Shown here: one piece after another, positions 45,352 to 55,275 of the stretch
Layout of the letters: every line of letters starts with the position of its first letter
How positions within the stretch are numbered: position 1 is the first letter of the stretch
Assembly (NCBI RefSeq): GCF_003097615.1
Contig: NZ_QCZG01000010.1
Coordinates: 28,597 to 92,596, forward strand
Source of the DNA: Pueribacillus theae
Lineage (GTDB): Bacteria; Bacillota; Bacilli; Bacillales; UBA6769
Direction of reading: 5' to 3'
Length of the DNA: 64,000 bases
Notes under the pieces: model-generated
Seen by the model: the letters and a program-made list of their open reading frames with translations, nothing else
Database searches by the model: none
What the model was told of the DNA's origin: nothing
Made by a program: the position numbers and the translations under genes

Positions 45352-46441
45352 CGTTGTCTCCCCTTTTTTTCCTTCGATTCATAAAAGCAATGATTCCAAA
45401 AAAAATGGATAACCCTAGAAAAAACCAAAACGTTAAAGGCAATAGAACATGCATCAACATATTAAAAAATACTCTTTCATCAATCGGAAACGCGACAAGC
45501 GTACCAACAATAACGGATGCAGATAAAATAATCCATAGATTTATTTTTTTGCTTTTTTTGTTAATCAGCACTCTAAGCGTATATAAAATCAATGTAATCC
45601 GAATAAACGCCCCAGCTAGCCACTGATAAATCGAAAAAAAGTCAACATGTTCCACATACTTACCAAGCCTTGCAAGCCCCCATTCTTCATATGCGGGATA
45701 ACGCTGCATCGCTGCTTCTGTTGGCCCGAATTCTGCAATTGCACCGATTAGCGGACCTAATGTCAGTCCTGTCAGTATAAAAACACTAATTAAAAAATGG
45801 CGATAGCGAAACTCTGATCGAAATTTGTGTTGCAAAACAAGCAAAAACACTAATTCAGCCATTCCAGTGCCTTGGTAAATCATTGCTTTTACAACGGGAA
45901 GGGGGCCGTTTTCCAAAATAGGCAGCAGCAACGAATAATCTTTGAACTGCATATTCGTAAAACTGACAAAAAACCCAAAAATAACGACAAACAATAAAAA
46001 AAAGAAATTTGTGATCGTGATGGTTTGAAGCCTCGTTAATGCCGCTAACATACAAGGTAAAATAAATAAAATCGTTAGAATCAATGGTGGGGTTGATAGT
46101 AAATAGGAAACATTCGTCCACATAATCGTTTCTTTTAATGTGACTGCCGCCATGACAAGCAAGTAAAAACCACTGATGACGATTAATATGTTGGTAAATA
46201 GCTTTCCTATGTTCTTCTCAAGCCACTTCCTAATATGCTGCCCTTTCATTGTTTTATAAATATAAAGAATCAGAAGCCCCCAAATTAACGATAAAATCGA
46301 CATGGCTACGACTGAAATCCATGCATCCCTTCCAGCTGTTTTAATTAAATGCGGAACTGCGATAACATGATTTTTCAGACCAATCCCTGTCATAAATAAT
46401 AAGATCATTTGAAAAATTGAAATTGTATCCTTACTCTTCAT
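45335..46441 (-). CDS. GerB family spore germination receptor B subunit
   Basis: The 368-aa protein has about ten membrane segments and the amino-acid-permease-like GerAB/GerKB features (PHLIKTAGRDAWISVVAMS, YPAYEEWGLARLGKYVEHVD). It binds the germinant. It is the first gene of a B-A-C operon. The start is preceded by GGTGAAAT. A rplT terminator lies upstream, so the operon has its own promoter, likely sigma-G by analogy. Confidence 0.93.
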   Translation of the reverse strand: MKSKDTISIFQMILLFMTGIGLKNHVIAVPHLIKTAGRDAWISVVAMSILSLIWGLLILYIYKTMKGQHIRKWLEKNIGKLFTNILIVISGFYLLVMAAVTLKETIMWTNVSYLLSTPPLILTILFILPCMLAALTRLQTITITNFFFLLFVVIFGFFVSFTNMQFKDYSLLLPILENGPLPVVKAMIYQGTGMAELVFLLVLQHKFRSEFRYRHFLISVFILTGLTLGPLIGAIAEFGPTEAAMQRYPAYEEWGLARLGKYVEHVDFFSIYQWLAGAFIRITLILYTLRVLINKKSKKINLWIILSASVIVGTLVAFPIDERVFFNMLMHVLLPLTFWFFLGLSIFFGIIAFMNRRKKRGDNDVQET

Positions 46442-46513
46442 ATTTCACCAAAAATCAATAGATATTTACTCTTCCTTATTATGGGTGAAATAATTGAATG
46501 TTATGCTAAAAAG

Positions 46514-46556
46514 CAAAAAAATCATTCCCTATCATGAAATAGGAAATGATTTTTAA
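46514..46556 (-). terminator. Terminator of infC-rpmI-rplT
   Basis: AAAAATCATT-CCTAT and ATAGG-AATGATTTTTTT form a long stem ending with a T-run, ten bases after rplT. Confidence 0.9.
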
Positions 46557-46565
46557 TAGTCTTGC

Positions 46566-46919
46566 TTATAGGCTGGCTTTTGCTTTTTCAGCTAAGTCAG
46601 CAAATGCTTTTTCATCATTAACAGCAAGATCTGCAAGCATTTTGCGGTTAATGTCAATGCCGGCATTTTTCAAGCCGTACATTAAACGGCTGTAAGAGAG
46701 GCCGTTTAAACGTGCAGCCGCATTGATTCTTGTAATCCAGAGCTTGCGAAAATCGCGCTTTTTCTGGCGGCGATCACGGTATGCATACCGAAGTGATCTC
46801 ATCACTTGCTCATTCGCCGTTCTGAATAATTTATGTTTGGAACCGTAGTAACCTTTGGCTAATTTTAATACTTTTTTGCGACGTCGACGAGTGACGTAGC
46901 CGCCTTTCACTCTTGCCAT
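46566..46919 (-). CDS. rplT: Ribosomal protein L20
   Basis: The 117-aa protein has [40 protein letters not shown] and [15 protein letters not shown], the L20 signature throughout. It organises 23S rRNA early in assembly and represses its own operon through the leader. I chose ATG at 46919, after GGAGGTAATTGGTT; an in-frame TTG at 46925 lies in that spacer. Confidence 0.98.
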   Translation of the reverse strand: MARVKGGYVTRRRRKKVLKLAKGYYGSKHKLFRTANEQVMRSLRYAYRDRRQKKRDFRKLWITRINAAARLNGLSYSRLMYGLKNAGIDINRKMLADLAVNDEKAFADLAEKAKASL

Positions 46920-46942
46920 AACCAATTACCTCCTAGAATCCG

Positions 46943-47146
46943 TTATCTTTTCTTATATGTGAGCAATTCACGAATACGTTTGAAGTCACCGCTTGAAACC
47001 ACTGCCGCTTTGCGAAGTTTACGCTTTTGTTTTTGCGACTTGTTAGCAAACAAGTGGCTTGTGTAAGCGTGCTGGCGCTTAAGCTTTCCTGTTCCTGTTT
47101 TTTTAAAGCGCTTTGCAGCACCTTTATGGGTTTTCATTTTAGGCAT
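46943..47146 (-). CDS. rpmI: Ribosomal protein L35
   Basis: The 67-aa protein has [20 protein letters not shown] and [20 protein letters not shown], diagnostic of L35. It lies between infC and rplT with a strong GAGGAGG ribosome site. Confidence 0.98.
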   Translation of the reverse strand: MPKMKTHKGAAKRFKKTGTGKLKRQHAYTSHLFANKSQKQKRKLRKAAVVSSGDFKRIRELLTYKKR

Positions 47147-47209
47147 AATGCTTCCTCCTCAAGAACGTCCATCCAGAAAATGAATATTCTTCTTTTTGAA
47201 CTGATTTTT

Positions 47210-47731
47210 TTACTTTGAATCCGACGTATTTGGCGCCAAGACTAAAAACATGCTTCGGCCATCCATTTTCGGTCTCGATTCAACGACCGCAATGTCCTTT
47301 AGTTCATCAGCAAGGCGGTTCAATACTTCCCTGCCGATCTCCGAGTGCGTGATTGCACGACCGCGAAATCGGATGCTCGCTTTTACTTTATCGCCCTTTT
47401 CGATAAACTTTCTTGCGTTTCTGAGCTTTGTATTAAAGTCATGTTCATCAATCGTTGGACTAAAGCGAACTTCTTTGACGTTAATCGTCTTTTGTTTTTT
47501 CCGGGCTTCTTTATCTTTCTTTTGCTGTTCATAGCGATACTTCCCAAAATCCATAATCCTACAGACCGGGGGTTTGCCGTTTGGCGCAACCATGACAAGG
47601 TCAAGGTTTGCATTTTGTGCCATTTCCAATGCTTCTTGACGCGTTTTTACACCAATTTGGTCTCCATTTGAACCGATAACCCGAACTTCGCGAGCACGAA
47701 TGGCCTCGTTCACCAACATGTCTTTGCTAAT
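47210..47731 (-). CDS. infC: Translation initiation factor IF-3, ATT start
   Basis: The 173-aa protein has the N-domain ([18 protein letters not shown]), a linker ([19 protein letters not shown]) and the C-domain ([39 protein letters not shown]). No ATG fits: GGAGGTGGCTAACT is followed directly by ATT AGC AAA GAC, the same rare start used by infC in other bacteria, which lets IF-3 limit its own synthesis. The longer frame to 47776 passes through the ribosome site. ATG at codon 5 is less likely. Confidence 0.96.
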   Translation of the reverse strand: MSKDMLVNEAIRAREVRVIGSNGDQIGVKTRQEALEMAQNANLDLVMVAPNGKPPVCRIMDFGKYRYEQQKKDKEARKKQKTINVKEVRFSPTIDEHDFNTKLRNARKFIEKGDKVKASIRFRGRAITHSEIGREVLNRLADELKDIAVVESRPKMDGRSMFLVLAPNTSDSK

Positions 47732-47811
47732 AGTTAGCCACCTCCAATAGATTTTATAAACTAGATAAACCATCAAAACAAAGCAATTTAGTGTTCATTT
47801 TTCCTAACATA

Positions 47812-47945
47812 AAAAAGTGTGGACACAAAAACGCCCACACTTAACCCATTCATTGTTCATACTAAAACCCGGCAACTGCCAAAAGGCGTCAACAGGTGAG
47901 AAGCGGGCGCTCCTGCTTGCTTTGTCAGATATTCATTTACTAGCG
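47812..47945 (-). promoter_or_regulatory. L20 leader (autoregulatory attenuator) of infC-rpmI-rplT
   Basis: Downstream of the promoter the leader has GAGCGCCCGCTTCTCACC and GACGCCTTTTGGCAGTTG, recognisable from the B. subtilis L20 leader. It ends in AGTGTGGGCG paired with CCACACT plus TTTTTT, an intrinsic terminator near 47840-47812. L20 binding favours termination. Confidence 0.8.
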
Positions 47946-47946
47946 T

Positions 47947-47976
47947 ATTATACCATCTGACAGGCAGTCCTGTCAA
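47947..47976 (-). promoter_or_regulatory. Sigma-A promoter of infC-rpmI-rplT
   Basis: The minus strand has TTGACA (47976-47971), 18 bases, TATAAT (47952-47947). The spacer holds the palindrome TGACAGGACTGCCTGTCA, which may also end thrS transcripts. Confidence 0.85.
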
Positions 47977-47979
47977 TTG

Positions 47980-49917
47980 TTACGAACGGTTTGCAATTTC
48001 ATTCTTAATAGAATGAATAAATTGTTCCAACGATTCTGAAGTGGATTTCTGCTCGCCATATTTTCGGATGTTCACGGAATTCCCTTTCACTTCTTTATCA
48101 CCAACAACAAGCATATATGGGATCTTTTGAACTTGAGCTTCACGGATTTTATAGCCGATTTTTTCATTTCGGCTATCAATTTCTACCCGTACGCCTTCAC
48201 GTTTTAAGCTGTCTTCCACCTTTTTCGCATAGTCAAGATGCACTTCTGCAACAGGAATGACCTCCACCTGCACAGGCGCAAGCCATGTTGGAAACGCACC
48301 TTTATATTCTTCAATTAAAAATGCCACAAAACGTTCCATTGTTGAAACGACACCGCGATGAATGACGACAGGGCGATGCTCTTTGCCGTCTTCACCGATA
48401 TAGGTGAGGTCAAAGCGCTCAGGCAATTGAACGTCAAGCTGCACGGTTGACAGTGTCTCATCTTTACCGAGCGCTGTTTTTACTTGGACGTCAAGCTTCG
48501 GTCCGTAGAAAGCAGCTTCTCCTTCCGCTTCAATATAATCTAAACCGAGATCATCCATTGTTTCTCTAAGGATGGATTGTGTTTTCTCCCACATTTCATC
48601 ATCATCAATATATTTCTCTTTGTCATTAGGATCACGGTAAGAAAGTCGGAAGTAATAGTCATGAATACGAAAATCCTTGTAAACCTTTTGGATCAATTCT
48701 ACTACACGTATAAATTCCTCTTTGATTTGGTCGGGACGGCAAAAAATATGGGCATCATTCAATGTCATGGAACGCACCCGTTGTAGTCCTGCAAGCGCAC
48801 CTGACATTTCGAAGCGGTGCATCGTTCCGAGTTCCGCAACACGATAAGGTAAATTTCGATAGCTTCTTAGCTCATTTTTATAAATCATCATATGGTGAGG
48901 GCAGTTCATCGGGCGCAGGACAAGCTCTTCCGTTTCATCCATTTTCATAGGCGGGTACATATCTTCGTGATAATGCTGCCAGTGTCCACTCGTTTTATAC
49001 AATTCCACATTTGCAAGATGGGGGGTGTACACATGGTGATAGCCAAGCTTCTCTTCCAAGTCAACGATATAACGTTCGATTGTTCGGCGGATAGTCGCCC
49101 CTTTTGGCAGCCAGATTGGCAACCCTTGTCCAACTTCTTGGGAAATTGTAAAGAGCTTCAGTTCTTTACCGAGCTTGCGGTGATCACGTTCTTTTGCTTC
49201 TTCAAGCAAACGCAAATACTCATCCAATTCCGATTGTTTAAAAAAGGCTGTGCCATAAATTCTTTGCAGCATTTGATTGTCACTATTTCCCCGCCAATAT
49301 GCCCCCGCAACACTCAATAATTTAAATATTTTTATTTTTCCAGTTGACGGAACATGCGGCCCACGGCAAAGATCAAAAAATTCTCCTTGCTCATAGATTG
49401 TCACTTCTTCGTCTTGGGGAATGTCTTGCAGCAATTCCAGTTTTAACGGATCATTCATTTCCTTGTACATTCGTTCAGCTTCCTTGCGGCTTACAACATG
49501 GCGGCGTATTTCAAGGTTTTCATTGACAATCTTTTTCATTTCTTTTTCAATCTTTGGAAAGTCCTCAGAAGAAATTTGCTGTTCACAATCAATATCATAA
49601 TAAAAACCGTTTTCAATGACAGGGCCTACGCCAAGATTGACATCGCCATAAAGGCGTTTAATCGCTTGAGCCATAAGGTGAGCCGTGCTATGGCGCAATA
49701 CTTCCAGTGCTTCATGATTTTCAGGCGTTATAATTTCAATTGTTCCGCTTTCATGTAATGGACGGCGCAAATCAACTAATTTGCCGTTGACCTTGCCGAC
49801 AATCGCTTTCTTTTTTAATCCAGGGCTAATTGATGCGGCAACATCTTCTATCGATGTTCCGTCAGCATATTCCTTAACTGCTCCATCTGGAAAAGTAAAT
49901 GTAATGTGTTCTCCCAT
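47980..49917 (-). CDS. thrS: Threonyl-tRNA synthetase
   Basis: The 645-aa protein has the TGS domain ([20 protein letters not shown]), the editing domain ([24 protein letters not shown]), class II core motifs ([32 protein letters not shown]) and the C-terminal anticodon domain ([20 protein letters not shown]). It is cytosolic and T-box regulated. AAAAGGAGTGCAAAAAA is its ribosome site. Confidence 0.98.
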   Translation of the reverse strand: MGEHITFTFPDGAVKEYADGTSIEDVAASISPGLKKKAIVGKVNGKLVDLRRPLHESGTIEIITPENHEALEVLRHSTAHLMAQAIKRLYGDVNLGVGPVIENGFYYDIDCEQQISSEDFPKIEKEMKKIVNENLEIRRHVVSRKEAERMYKEMNDPLKLELLQDIPQDEEVTIYEQGEFFDLCRGPHVPSTGKIKIFKLLSVAGAYWRGNSDNQMLQRIYGTAFFKQSELDEYLRLLEEAKERDHRKLGKELKLFTISQEVGQGLPIWLPKGATIRRTIERYIVDLEEKLGYHHVYTPHLANVELYKTSGHWQHYHEDMYPPMKMDETEELVLRPMNCPHHMMIYKNELRSYRNLPYRVAELGTMHRFEMSGALAGLQRVRSMTLNDAHIFCRPDQIKEEFIRVVELIQKVYKDFRIHDYYFRLSYRDPNDKEKYIDDDEMWEKTQSILRETMDDLGLDYIEAEGEAAFYGPKLDVQVKTALGKDETLSTVQLDVQLPERFDLTYIGEDGKEHRPVVIHRGVVSTMERFVAFLIEEYKGAFPTWLAPVQVEVIPVAEVHLDYAKKVEDSLKREGVRVEIDSRNEKIGYKIREAQVQKIPYMLVVGDKEVKGNSVNIRKYGEQKSTSESLEQFIHSIKNEIANRS

Positions 49918-49942
49918 TTTTTTGCACTCCTTTTAAAAAATA

Positions 49943-50029
49943 GGCTTTGTTAAAGACCAATGCTGATACCCGCTTCTCGCAAGGCAAACCGTGCCCGCGG
50001 GGTTTACAACGGCATCGTTTAACAGAGCC
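49943..50029. repeat. Palindromic insert between the thrS T-box terminator and start
   Basis: It is bounded by GGCTTTGTTAAA and TTTAACAGAGCC, 12-bp inverted ends with one mismatch. The inside holds AAACC and GGGGTTT arms. It has the shape of a small MITE or hairpin element, 87 bp long, sitting in the thrS 5' untranslated region. Confidence 0.65.
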
Positions 50030-50039
50030 AAAAAATAAA

Positions 50040-50290
50040 AAACCCGCCCCCAAAAAAGGGACGAGTATCGTCTCGCGGTTCCACCCAGATTCCGCATGTG
50101 CATATGCGGCGCTTAAATTGATAACGGCAAATGCCGTCAACGGATACTGCTAGTTCCCCGTTGAAGTTCAGAGGTGGTGAATTGCAGGCTATGTTTAGAA
50201 GCTTTCAGCCAAGGCTTCATTCTCTTTGAAACATAGGGTTCAGCAATCCGTGTCCCCATCAACACTTTTTAGATGTTTTTACATGTAGTT
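50040..50290 (-). promoter_or_regulatory. T-box leader of thrS
   Basis: The minus strand contains CTGGGTGGAACCGCGAG at 50088-50072, the T-box, followed by a terminator with GACGATACTCGTCCC and a T-rich end to 50040. The upstream portion holds a Stem I-like region with a candidate Thr codon ACC within TTCACCACCTC. The 5' boundary is approximate. Confidence 0.93.
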
Positions 50291-50345
50291 ATTATACGAA
50301 CTAAAAAAAAGAAATGCAAGCAGAATCGCTTTATTTTCTTGCTAT

Positions 50346-51227
50346 TCAAAATGAACTGCTTTGATTCGGCAGATCAGTCAATTTGCAAAATGTAATTCTT
50401 TCTTGAAAAATATTTTCCAATGTATATAAAAGTCCTGAACGCTCATTATCAATATATAGGAAAATCTGATTCGGCGCCAACATGAGAAGCGGCTGCAAAA
50501 GCGTTGATTCAACCGGTATATTCCCGGGGAAAAAGCCTGATTTTTTTATAAACGATGTAATTTTTTCTTCTTGAATTAAACGAAAATCATCATCATAGAA
50601 AATTGGTTTACTTCCATAGACAACATGCAGCTTATCAATAATTGGCTTCTTTCGTTCCAAAAACAATCGAAGATTAGCCACAAAATTTTGGTAATCCTGT
50701 TCAAGTTTGTATTCATCAATTGCCAATTCCGCATAAGCCAGAAGACATTCTTGATACTCTTTTAGACGGAATTTTATAAATGAATCAAAGCTAAATGCCA
50801 ATTCTTTTTGAAAACCTTCCATTAATAACGATTGAATGGATTCCTCGATAAGCTTCTCTCTTGAAGGCAATTTTTTTACGTTCGGAAGTTCTGTTCGCTT
50901 CCCATCGACAATGAGAAAAAAAATGGAGGCTATTGCATTTTTTTCATCATAATCACGAAAGTAAAATTTATTTTCCAGCAATTGATGAAACCACTTCATT
51001 TCATATTGAGAAAGGATATAACGGCGAAATACACGAGCCAGCATCGGCTGAAGTGCATATTTAAATGTGACTTCATCTTTATCAAAAGATACAAACAGTT
51101 GATGCATGCCAATTTTACGTGCTGATATGCCAAAAACAGTTTCATAGTTTCCTTTTTCTATATGCTCTGTGATGCATTTATAAATCGCCTCGCAGTCATG
51201 TTCATTCGAAAATTCCACTTTAATCAA
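50346..51227 (-). CDS. ytxC: YtxC-like sporulation-family protein
   Basis: The 293-aa protein is of the YtxC family (KYALQPMLARVFRRYILSQYE, FIKFRLKEYQECLLAYAELA) and is placed between thrS and dnaI as in B. subtilis. It is probably cytosolic; its function is unknown. I chose TTG at 51227 because AAGGAGGGG lies just upstream and the frame to 51302 would add a hydrophobic run with no family counterpart. Confidence 0.85.
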   Translation of the reverse strand: MIKVEFSNEHDCEAIYKCITEHIEKGNYETVFGISARKIGMHQLFVSFDKDEVTFKYALQPMLARVFRRYILSQYEMKWFHQLLENKFYFRDYDEKNAIASIFFLIVDGKRTELPNVKKLPSREKLIEESIQSLLMEGFQKELAFSFDSFIKFRLKEYQECLLAYAELAIDEYKLEQDYQNFVANLRLFLERKKPIIDKLHVVYGSKPIFYDDDFRLIQEEKITSFIKKSGFFPGNIPVESTLLQPLLMLAPNQIFLYIDNERSGLLYTLENIFQERITFCKLTDLPNQSSSF

Positions 51228-51317
51228 AAGAGCCCCTCCTTCAGCGACATACCTTGTACAAATATATGGCTGCAAAAGGAGAAAAATGAGGCTTTTTTTC
51301 ATAAGATAGGCATTCAG

Positions 51318-52262
51318 TCACTTAGAGAGCGAAAAATTCTCCCTGCGGTTCTTGCCGCCAATGTATTTCGAAATCGTATAATGGCGGATTCTCTCCATAA
51401 TCCGCTTCGCCTTTAACAGTTCTGTTCCTGCCTTCTCGGAATAAGCTAAATGCTCTTCAAGCTCATTGTAATCGTAATTTGAACTGTACAATGTCGGCAG
51501 ATTTTCCATCATTCGATATTGGAGTATTGAACCAAGCACTTCATCGCGGATCCAGCCAGATATTGCTTCCGCTCCAATATCATCAAGGATAAGCAAAGGC
51601 ACTGTTTTAATATATGTGAGTTTCTCTAGAAAACGATCACTTCCAATCGCATTCTTCAAATCACGAAAGAAATCGGGTGTGTACACCATCAACGATTTCA
51701 CATTTTTTAAAAGTGCGAGTTCATTCGCAATCGCGCACATGACATACGTTTTGCCGACCCCGAAGTCTCCGTAAAAATAAAGGCCGTGCTTTGTTTTACC
51801 AGGTACAAAGTCTTTTACATATTTTTCCGCTGTTTGAATCGCGTCGAAACGTTCGGGATTGATCTCGATTTCTAAAAAACGGGCATTTAACACTTCTTTT
51901 GGTACGTATAGGCTTTGAAAAAGCGATCTTTGCCTACGCTCTTCATCTTGTTTTTCTTTTAAAGGGCACGGGGAATAGCCAACGTCAATCGAACCTTGAT
52001 TTAAAAAGAGATTGGGGCTATAGCCTTTCAACACATTTGGGCATAATGCTAAACCAGGGCATTTTACACAGTTTTTATGTTGTTGATTAAATTCATATAG
52101 CTTGGACAAACTTCTTTCAACGGTTGTTCTCGATAAAGCATGATCCGCTACAAATTCACGTATCTGTTCATTTGAAAGGATCTCTTTTTTAACTTTTAAC
52201 AGCCTGTTTTGAAAGCTGTTTTTGTTCATCATCTCTTGAAGCGTATTTTTAATGGGTTCCAT
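51318..52262 (-). CDS. dnaI: Primosomal protein DnaI (helicase loader)
   Basis: The 314-aa protein has an N-terminal Zn-binding domain with CVKCPGLALCPN and CPLKEKQ, then an AAA+ domain: Walker A YGDFGVGKTYV, Walker B LLILDDIGAEAISGWIRDEV. It loads the DnaC helicase at oriC and at restarting forks. I chose ATG at 52262 because MEPIKNTLQ matches the family start; an ATG nine bases earlier lies closer to the ribosome site. Confidence 0.95.
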   Translation of the reverse strand: MEPIKNTLQEMMNKNSFQNRLLKVKKEILSNEQIREFVADHALSRTTVERSLSKLYEFNQQHKNCVKCPGLALCPNVLKGYSPNLFLNQGSIDVGYSPCPLKEKQDEERRQRSLFQSLYVPKEVLNARFLEIEINPERFDAIQTAEKYVKDFVPGKTKHGLYFYGDFGVGKTYVMCAIANELALLKNVKSLMVYTPDFFRDLKNAIGSDRFLEKLTYIKTVPLLILDDIGAEAISGWIRDEVLGSILQYRMMENLPTLYSSNYDYNELEEHLAYSEKAGTELLKAKRIMERIRHYTISKYIGGKNRRENFSLSK

Positions 52263-52298
52263 TTCCTGCACCTTCTTTATAACGGTTTTTCGGCAGGG

Positions 52299-53684
52299 CT
52301 AATCGCTATACTTTTTGAGCCGGGCTTCAAGCTGCCTTTTCTGTTGTTCAAAATCCGATAAATCTTGAACAGGTTCCTGTTTATTTTCAGTCATCCATTT
52401 CGGAAGTTTATCTTTACGTTCATTTTTTGCAGAATACGCCTTCTTCCGCGCAGTTGCAGGTTTTGACCATTCCTGATATTTTCGGTGCTCTGATTTCGCC
52501 AACGCCATGGCTTCACTTACAGTCTTAATGTTTTTCCTAGCCCAATGGGCAGCGATTTTTTCGATATAGGCTTTCACCATTTTCATATCATTCGTCCGCA
52601 TGACATAATCGATTAATACGTTCACAACACCCGGATTCAAATTTTGTTCAAACATAATGCCTTCAATAATTTTTATATCACTTGCAGCTGGCTTGGCACC
52701 ACCGGCCATTTTTTCCAGTTGTTCGTACGGGCTGATCGATTCAAATAATTCCATTGCTTTTTCCTCTTCTGTCTCAGCTTGCTTCTTTTTCTGTTGTTTG
52801 TACATTGGTGGTTGAATTCGCAAACTTAAATGAGGAAGCTTGTTCTGATGTTGAACGGCATACCATTCATGTGTCGATTTTCGAAGGGCTTCAGCACTCA
52901 ATTCATCATATTTGACATAAGTTGATTCGATCAATTGCTTCATTTGCAAAGGTTCAATGTTGTATATGTAAACAAGTTTTTTGATTGTATCTTTCATTTC
53001 GGCATTTAGCGCATCTTTCGGAACGATTAGATCAGATAAGCTTTGTTCGAGCCACTCCATGTCAAAGTCCTCAGCGATTGAAATGGACGAACCGGTTTTT
53101 TCTTTTAAATAGGCGCTGCCTTCTTCAAGCTCCATCGCTTGAGAGATTTCTGAAGACTCTGTTGTCCTCATTTCAGAAGGATGGAGCGAATCGTATACTT
53201 CATTAAATGCCGCTGTTATGAGAGTAAATCCTTCTACATGGGTGGTGGTTGTAAATTTTCTCTTTAATTGTTGAAATTGATGATTTCCCAACCGGTTATA
53301 AAGATAAACATTTAATGCCCCATCATTAAAAAAATTATCCGGTGACATTGGCACTTCAAGTTGATACAAGTAACTTCTTTCCCCATTCTCTTCTTTTACA
53401 TATGTTGTGAGAAGGCCAATCCCTTCTAATTTTTTTCTTGCCAGCAAAATTTCCTTTAAATCGAGTTGGGTTATATTCATTAGGCTGCGATGAGTCGCAC
53501 GTTCGCTCCAGTCTTGTTCATTTTCCAATTGGCTCCACAGTGTCATATATAGGCTGTAGGCAACTGCGCCAATGAGCGGTTGATACAAAGAAGTCAACGT
53601 TTTTCTATAAAAATCATGCATCAATCCGTTCGAACGCACTTGGTAGTGATCAATCGGAAGCAACTCTTTCCAATGATTCCCCAT
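52299..53684 (-). CDS. dnaB: Replication initiation and membrane attachment protein DnaB
   Basis: The 461-aa protein begins GNHWKELLPIDHYQVRSNG and has LYQPLIGAVAYSLYMTLW, a DDBH1/DDBH2-type domain near the middle and EGIMFEQNLNPGVVNVLIDY in the C-terminal domain (DnaD-like). It is the Firmicutes helicase co-loader, not the helicase. GGGGGATT lies upstream of ATG 53684. It forms a unit with dnaI 36 bp downstream. Confidence 0.94.
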   Translation of the reverse strand: MGNHWKELLPIDHYQVRSNGLMHDFYRKTLTSLYQPLIGAVAYSLYMTLWSQLENEQDWSERATHRSLMNITQLDLKEILLARKKLEGIGLLTTYVKEENGERSYLYQLEVPMSPDNFFNDGALNVYLYNRLGNHQFQQLKRKFTTTTHVEGFTLITAAFNEVYDSLHPSEMRTTESSEISQAMELEEGSAYLKEKTGSSISIAEDFDMEWLEQSLSDLIVPKDALNAEMKDTIKKLVYIYNIEPLQMKQLIESTYVKYDELSAEALRKSTHEWYAVQHQNKLPHLSLRIQPPMYKQQKKKQAETEEEKAMELFESISPYEQLEKMAGGAKPAASDIKIIEGIMFEQNLNPGVVNVLIDYVMRTNDMKMVKAYIEKIAAHWARKNIKTVSEAMALAKSEHRKYQEWSKPATARKKAYSAKNERKDKLPKWMTENKQEPVQDLSDFEQQKRQLEARLKKYSD

Positions 53685-53811
53685 CACAATCCCCCATTTT
53701 TCCGTAAAAACAATCCGCCCATTCTAGTACTCCTTTGAATATGCTATAACCTCATCGAATTAACAACAGAAATTCTCTTCCTGTCATTGCGGCATGCTAA
53801 TGTTAATTTTA

Positions 53812-53911
53812 AACGGCGTAAAGCCGTTAAGATTGACGGAAGTCAATCTTCGTTGGTTGAAGCCAAGAGGCAGATAAGCTCGCTTATCAAGACTCTTGGA
53901 TGCAACCAACG
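53812..53911. ncRNA. Three abutting hairpins between nrdR and dnaB (possible structured RNA element)
   Basis: Hairpin 1 (53812-53828) pairs AACGGC with GCCGTT; hairpin 2 (53829-53850) pairs AAGATTGAC with GTCAATCTT around GGAA; hairpin 3 (53851-53911) nests CGTTGGTTG/CAACCAACG, CCAAGAG/CTCTTGG and GATAAGC/GCTTATC. They are back to back over 100 bp with no spacer. On the sense strand of nrdR-dnaB they would lie in the intercistronic RNA. No family is recognised. Confidence 0.45.
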
Positions 53912-54021
53912 AAAAATCAACATTTCTTCCCCGAAAAACTTCATGGATTGCAAGTCTTTAGCTGGAAAAAAAGAGCATAAAGTCAATATGGCTTTAGGCT
54001 CTTTCTTGATCATCCATGTTA

Positions 54022-54483
54022 TCATTTATCCACACGCTTCAATAATTCTTTTAACTCTTCTACAAATACGTTTATATCTTTAAATTGCCTGTAAACAGAT
54101 GCAAATCTTACATATGCCACTTCGTCAATATCAGCAAGATGCTCCATTACTAGTTCGCCAACATCCTCACTGCTCACTTCAAGTGAGCCTTCATTCCTTA
54201 ATTCTTTTTCAATATTGCTAACGGCATCTTCGAGAACTTCAAGTGGGACAGGACGCTTTTCACACGCTTTAATTAAACCTCGAAGCACTTTTTCTCTGCT
54301 AAATTCTTCTCTTGTTCCGCCTTTTTTTACAACGATAAGCGGCGTCTCTTCCACTGTTTCAAATGTTGTGAAACGATAATTACAAGCTTCACACTCTCTT
54401 CGCCGCCTAATGGAGCGAGCTTCGTGAACAGGTCTTGAGTCCAACACCCTTGTACCATTATGCTGACAACTTGGACAACGCAC
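54022..54483 (-). CDS. nrdR: Transcriptional repressor NrdR
   Basis: The 153-aa protein has a Zn ribbon (Cys3, Cys6, Cys31, Cys34), [17 protein letters not shown] and an ATP-cone domain ([19 protein letters not shown]). It represses ribonucleotide reductase genes in response to dATP/ATP. It is followed by dnaB as in B. subtilis, with a 337-bp gap that contains the three hairpins. Confidence 0.97.
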   Translation of the reverse strand: MRCPSCQHNGTRVLDSRPVHEARSIRRRRECEACNYRFTTFETVEETPLIVVKKGGTREEFSREKVLRGLIKACEKRPVPLEVLEDAVSNIEKELRNEGSLEVSSEDVGELVMEHLADIDEVAYVRFASVYRQFKDINVFVEELKELLKRVDK

Positions 54484-54583
54484 AATATCAACTCCACTCC
54501 AATTTCACTTAACTCTAGAATAGCAGGATTTTCGACACTTTACAACGATTAGGTAAGTACGTTCATGTATTTTCCAACATCTA

Positions 54584-55171
54584 TTATTCCGGTATTTCTA
54601 ATACATTTTCCATAATCTCCTTCATGGAAAACGATACACAAGAAATATTGTCAGATTGGATTTTGTCATCTTCTTCGTATACTGTGGGCAAGGTATATTG
54701 CTCACCACTCAGTAAATATTGTTCGATACACCGATTGTTTGGATCAACAATCCAATACTCTGGGATTGAAAATCGTTCGTATGTTTCCAGCTTGCTTTCT
54801 TTATCTCTTTTAACCGAAGATGGGGATAAAATTTCAATGACAAGATCAGGGGAACCTACAATTCCGCGTTTTTTTACAATTTTAGAAAAACGGTCACGAT
54901 GAACGAGAACTAAATCCGGTTGCCTGACCATCGTGTCCGACAAAATTAAATCGATTGGTGCACAAAAACATATATAGTTTTCTTCGCAGCTGTTTAAAAA
55001 CCTTTTATGAATTTCCGAACTAACCATTTGATGACTGGGTGTCGGAGATGGACTCATTAATTCCAAAACGCCGTCAACCAACTCATAACGTTTGCCGTCA
55101 TCTAGACTGGCATAATCATTATAGGTCAATGGGTTTTCATGTATGACATCCTTCTTCTTTGAATATCTCAT
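54584..55171 (-). CDS. Uma2 family (DUF820) putative nuclease
   Basis: The 195-aa protein has ENPLTYNDYASLDDGKRYEL, DGVLELMSPSPTPSHQ, RQPDLVLVHRDR, SPDLVIEILSPSS with a following Lys, and PEYWIVDPNN. These are the PD-(D/E)XK Uma2 fold residues. Uma2 genes multiply in cyanobacteria and Chloroflexi and occur sporadically in Bacillaceae; the role is unknown. It is monocistronic. Confidence 0.88.
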   Translation of the reverse strand: MRYSKKKDVIHENPLTYNDYASLDDGKRYELVDGVLELMSPSPTPSHQMVSSEIHKRFLNSCEENYICFCAPIDLILSDTMVRQPDLVLVHRDRFSKIVKKRGIVGSPDLVIEILSPSSVKRDKESKLETYERFSIPEYWIVDPNNRCIEQYLLSGEQYTLPTVYEEDDKIQSDNISCVSFSMKEIMENVLEIPE

Positions 55172-55237
55172 TTGGCCAGCCTCCCAAATAAAATAGGATG
55201 TTGCTATGATTATCTCTCATAACGACATCCCCGTAAA

Positions 55238-55267
55238 GAAAAAACAGAGGAAGAGTTCTTCCCCTGT
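55238..55267 (-). terminator. Terminator of trpB
   Basis: ACAGGGGAA and TTCCTCTGT pair on the minus strand around GAACTC, followed by TTTTTTC. Confidence 0.85.
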
Positions 55268-55275
55268 CAAGTGTT

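Noticed and set aside
47812..47945. T-box before infC
   Set aside because: No GGTGG core; features match the L20 leader instead.
53787..54083. 98-codon plus-strand ORF over the hairpins
   Set aside because: It is formed by the inverted repeats and the tail of nrdR; no family pattern or ribosome site.
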